A stretch of DNA of 64,000 nucleotides, taken from Aptenodytes patagonicus. Its lineage: Eukaryota; Chordata; Aves; Sphenisciformes; Spheniscidae. The position numbers and the translations under genes were made by a program. Below, one piece after another: positions 61,068-64,000 of this stretch (positions are counted from its first letter, which is position 1; each line of letters opens with the position of its first letter). The notes beneath the pieces are model-generated. The model saw nothing but the letters and a program-made list of their open reading frames with translations. It did no database searches and was not told the DNA's origin. Location of the stretch: positions 16,516,101-16,580,100 of the forward strand of contig NC_134957.1 in the NCBI RefSeq assembly GCF_965638725.1, in the 5' to 3' direction.

Positions 61068-64000
61068 CTATAAAAAGAAAGTTATAGTGTATATACATTT
61101 AAAACCTATTTAACCTCAAACACTATGCAGCAGAAGTTCAAACCTTGACAGATTTCTAGTGATAAATGATACAAGCTCGAATGAGTGAGCACTAGTACCT
61201 GGTTTCGTACCACGAGACTTGGAATATAGCACCTTGACATAAGGAGACCTACTATGCTCAGTAAATCAGTTTTGAAGAGCTTAGGACAAGAACTGCCATA
61301 TTTCTTTGCTTTATGAAGTAGCTAGGAAAGTATTTTACACTCAAAAAACAGTGTTTGTTGCCCTCTACTGGGCACCTACTGAAAATAGCATGTGTGACAC
61401 TAAAAGCTGAACATCATAGATGGCCAACAGGTTTATGACTTGATTCTAAAAAAAGGCTGCACAGCATCCTGCTGCACTTTCATATCAGCACTATTCAGCA
61501 GTCAAAAACAAAGCATGAATGGAGCTGCGTCATCACTCCAGAATCCAAAATGATAGAGAAATTCCAAATATATATTTTCCTTTGGACATACTACCCTGTT
61601 GTAACAATCAGTTCAATCAAGCAAACTAGATTTTTGTTATACTTTCATTTTTAACCATGACATTTTGAATTAATGGTAAGCAACTATTCACTAATAATCT
61701 CTAATGAATTCCCTAGCAAATTATGCAGGAGAAAAATGTAACAGATACTCTGCAGCCACAACATGGTAAAATTAGCTCTTAGGCCCATTTATTCCTTTCT
61801 TCCTTGCTCCATTCCTCTTACTATAAACTCACCGTGATGTCTGAATAAACTTAGGAAAAAAGACTATCTTGATTATCTTGCATCACAAATAACTGAGACA
61901 TAGGCAAGACTTTGCTAAGGTACCATTAAAATTCCAGACTACCAAAGTAGTTAGTAATAAAATATTGTAACTGCAAATACACAGGGACAATATACAGACA
62001 GTGAAAAAGGAACAAAAGACGAACATGCTGTTTAGCGGGACATTCTGTATTTCAGTCATAAGGATTTACAGTTGTTTTTTTTTTCCAATTTTTCCCATTT
62101 CATACTAGGATGTATCTTGAAAATTTCATGTCAATGTTTCATAACAAATGGAAAATATCTAAAATCTAGTGAAAAGATAAAAGGCAATACATTGTGGGTT
62201 TTGAGTATGAAAGTACGTTTTATGAAATGCACTATCATCATGGTGTGGGCTAAGTACTGGAGTGACCTTCTTGTGATCTCCAGCTCCAGGCACAAAAGAA
62301 TCCTCACTTAAGCAGCACAAGCTGTGCAACTGAGGTTTCAGCCACGTAATTTTGTAAACAAAAAAAAGCTGCCACATAGAGAACTTTAAAACAGCATGAC
62401 CCTACTTGCTTCCCACCACCCACCCTAGCTTCTGAGCAGAGTTGTGTTGAAAACGTTTGGTAAAGGAAAATTTGTATGTGTTTCTATGTGACTTTGTAGT
62501 ATTTTTCAAATTTTGAGGTCCAGGGCAACTTCAGAAAGATACATGCAAGATGTTTATGCAGTGGTATTTTTATATGTTTTCTGATGAAAGGTAGCAGGAA
62601 AGTTTGTCTCTTTCTAAAATTGTAATTCAGTAATTACATTGTGCTTCCTATGGTATTATTTCTAGATAAAAGAATGTTTCCATGAAAATAGTACCTTATG
62701 AAGAATTAATTTCTTTTACAAGAACCATCATGGAAAGTAATTACTGTGTATACATAACAATAAATTGAACATCTACATACCAGCTATATTAATACATTTT
62801 CAAGCCGTTAGATGATATGTTCAAAAGTATTAACAAAAGTAGTCTAATTAATAATTAATGCCCACAAAACTAATTCTCACTTTGGAGACTCGGACTTCCC
62901 AACAAGAGACATGAAAATCTAGCACGATGTTTGGAAAGGCTTGCTCAGAAATCAGCGTGTCAAGTTAGATACATGCCAACCTCCTTCTTCGTTAAAGCAG
63001 AGGATTAAACCAAGTCACACTGCCGACAAGTTGATATTATGGAAATGGTTTCTTTTTCTTTTAAAATTGTCTAGTTTTGGAGGTGAATAGGCTCTGATTT
63101 AGAGCTAGTAGAGCCTCTGAAAAATATGAAAATAACTTGTCACAATTTTTCCCAACTTCTTTCACTGACCTGCAGCTGGGATGATTTCTCCTACCTGCCT
63201 GACATGTTATTCCTACAGGACTGCTTTGTGCTGGATGCGTGTACAGAGTAACTTGAGCTAGGTTCATAAGGGAAACCAACTTGTCTATACACACAGTTTA
63301 TATGCCTCTTTGCCAGCCAGTATGTCTGCATGCCACCTGACAGAACCCAAATCCTTCCATTTACTGCAATATGCTGTAGCTGTTGTACACCAAAACACCC
63401 ACATTCCTCTTTTGCCCATGCCAGCTTTATGAGAACTTGTGCCATGCCAAATTTGCTATTCCCAGCCTGCATCCTGCAGACTCCCCTTTCCACAGATGCC
63501 ACTTGCAAAAAAGCCTTTATTCTGTGTTTCCAGATGCACTGGCATTCACCTTTTCAGTCATTTTACTTTAAAGTATTGTCAACGAAAATAACATTAATCA
63601 AAATAGATGGCAGATGAATACTTTTAGAAAATATTGAGAAAATAAGCATGTCTTGTGCTTCACACCTATTTCCTAAACGCTGGGACTAAATGGGATAAAA
63701 AAAAATTAAGAAAGAAAATAGTTACAACTTGTAGCTATGTCCAAATGATGCAAGGGATTAGAGTGCCTCAAAACAACAAAACAAAACACCCCACTCACTG
63801 ATATAACTGGTAGAAGCCTTATTTTATAGACTGGTTTGAAATTAACTTAACCGTCATGACACCATTTTGGTATACGCATCTACCACGGCAAGTAACAGAG
63901 AAACCAAACAGCCTTCTACAATAATTTGACAAGTCTACACAAATTGACTGTTGATGTCTATCAATTTCTCCCTGAAAAATTCTGATTTATGTGAAAAAGG
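61068..64000 (-). other. RADX: RADX upstream intron (no exon found)
   Basis: 2.9 kb to the window edge. I looked for the conserved human-type segment preceding the linker (IAIQGIITAIKY) on the minus strand and did not find it, so the next exon is probably beyond 64000. ORFs here, including a 105-codon one at 63191-63508, resemble no family I know. Confidence 0.65.

Noticed and set aside
63191..63508. 105-codon minus-strand ORF as a possible upstream RADX exon
   Set aside because: No similarity to RADX, no convincing conserved domain, and no splice arrangement joining it in phase to the exon at 61067.

Overview
The window is vertebrate, almost certainly avian, genomic DNA. It has short coding exons separated by long AT-rich introns, two GC-rich CpG-island promoters, and avian-type repeats: a 5'-truncated CR1 LINE with its octamer tail, older CR1 relics, and a solo ERVL-type LTR whose close copies are familiar from neoavian genomes. 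I could not run a search, so the bird call and the suggestion of a non-galliform bird are inferences from repeat family and protein similarity.

Three protein-coding genes lie on the minus strand in one direction, so transcription runs right to left: RADX (C-terminal exons, about 61.1 to 52.7 kb), RNF128 (complete coding region, 48.6 to 10.4 kb) and TBC1D8B (first coding exon only, 3.2 kb, continuing past the left edge). The order RADX-RNF128-TBC1D8B matches human Xq22.3, which supports all three identifications.

1-3055 is TBC1D8B intron 1. 3056-3185 is TBC1D8B coding exon 1, with a CpG-island promoter carrying two ZNF143/SBS-like motifs just upstream. About 3.7-9.2 kb is intergenic. 9.2-10.4 kb is the probable RNF128 3'UTR. 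10.4-38.7 kb holds seven RNF128 coding exons encoding a 413-residue PA-TM-RING ubiquitin ligase (GRAIL). The solo LTR (17627-18166, 5-bp target duplication) lies in its intron 2. A second, homologous first exon at 48155-48560 gives a 397-residue isoform with a different signal peptide and PA-domain N-terminus, corresponding to human RNF128 isoform 2. 48.6-52.7 kb is intergenic. 52.7-61.1 kb has five RADX coding exons, with a CR1 element (57.7-59.0 kb) inserted antisense in an intron. 61.1-64 kb is RADX intron with no exon seen.

The genes do not form an operon or shared pathway. RADX acts at replication forks, RNF128 is an endosomal E3 ligase, and TBC1D8B is a Rab GTPase-activating protein. 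All splice junctions given were checked by eye for GT/AG and for reading-frame phase, and the phases join without a break in RNF128 (both isoforms) and in the RADX exons. I found no wholly new system. The items most worth checking are the paired RNF128 first exons, a possible intron-retention C-terminus of RNF128, a GC-rich minisatellite beside the exon 1A promoter, a 44-bp dispersed duplication in intron 2, and an unexplained 62-codon ORF at 18.8-19.0 kb.
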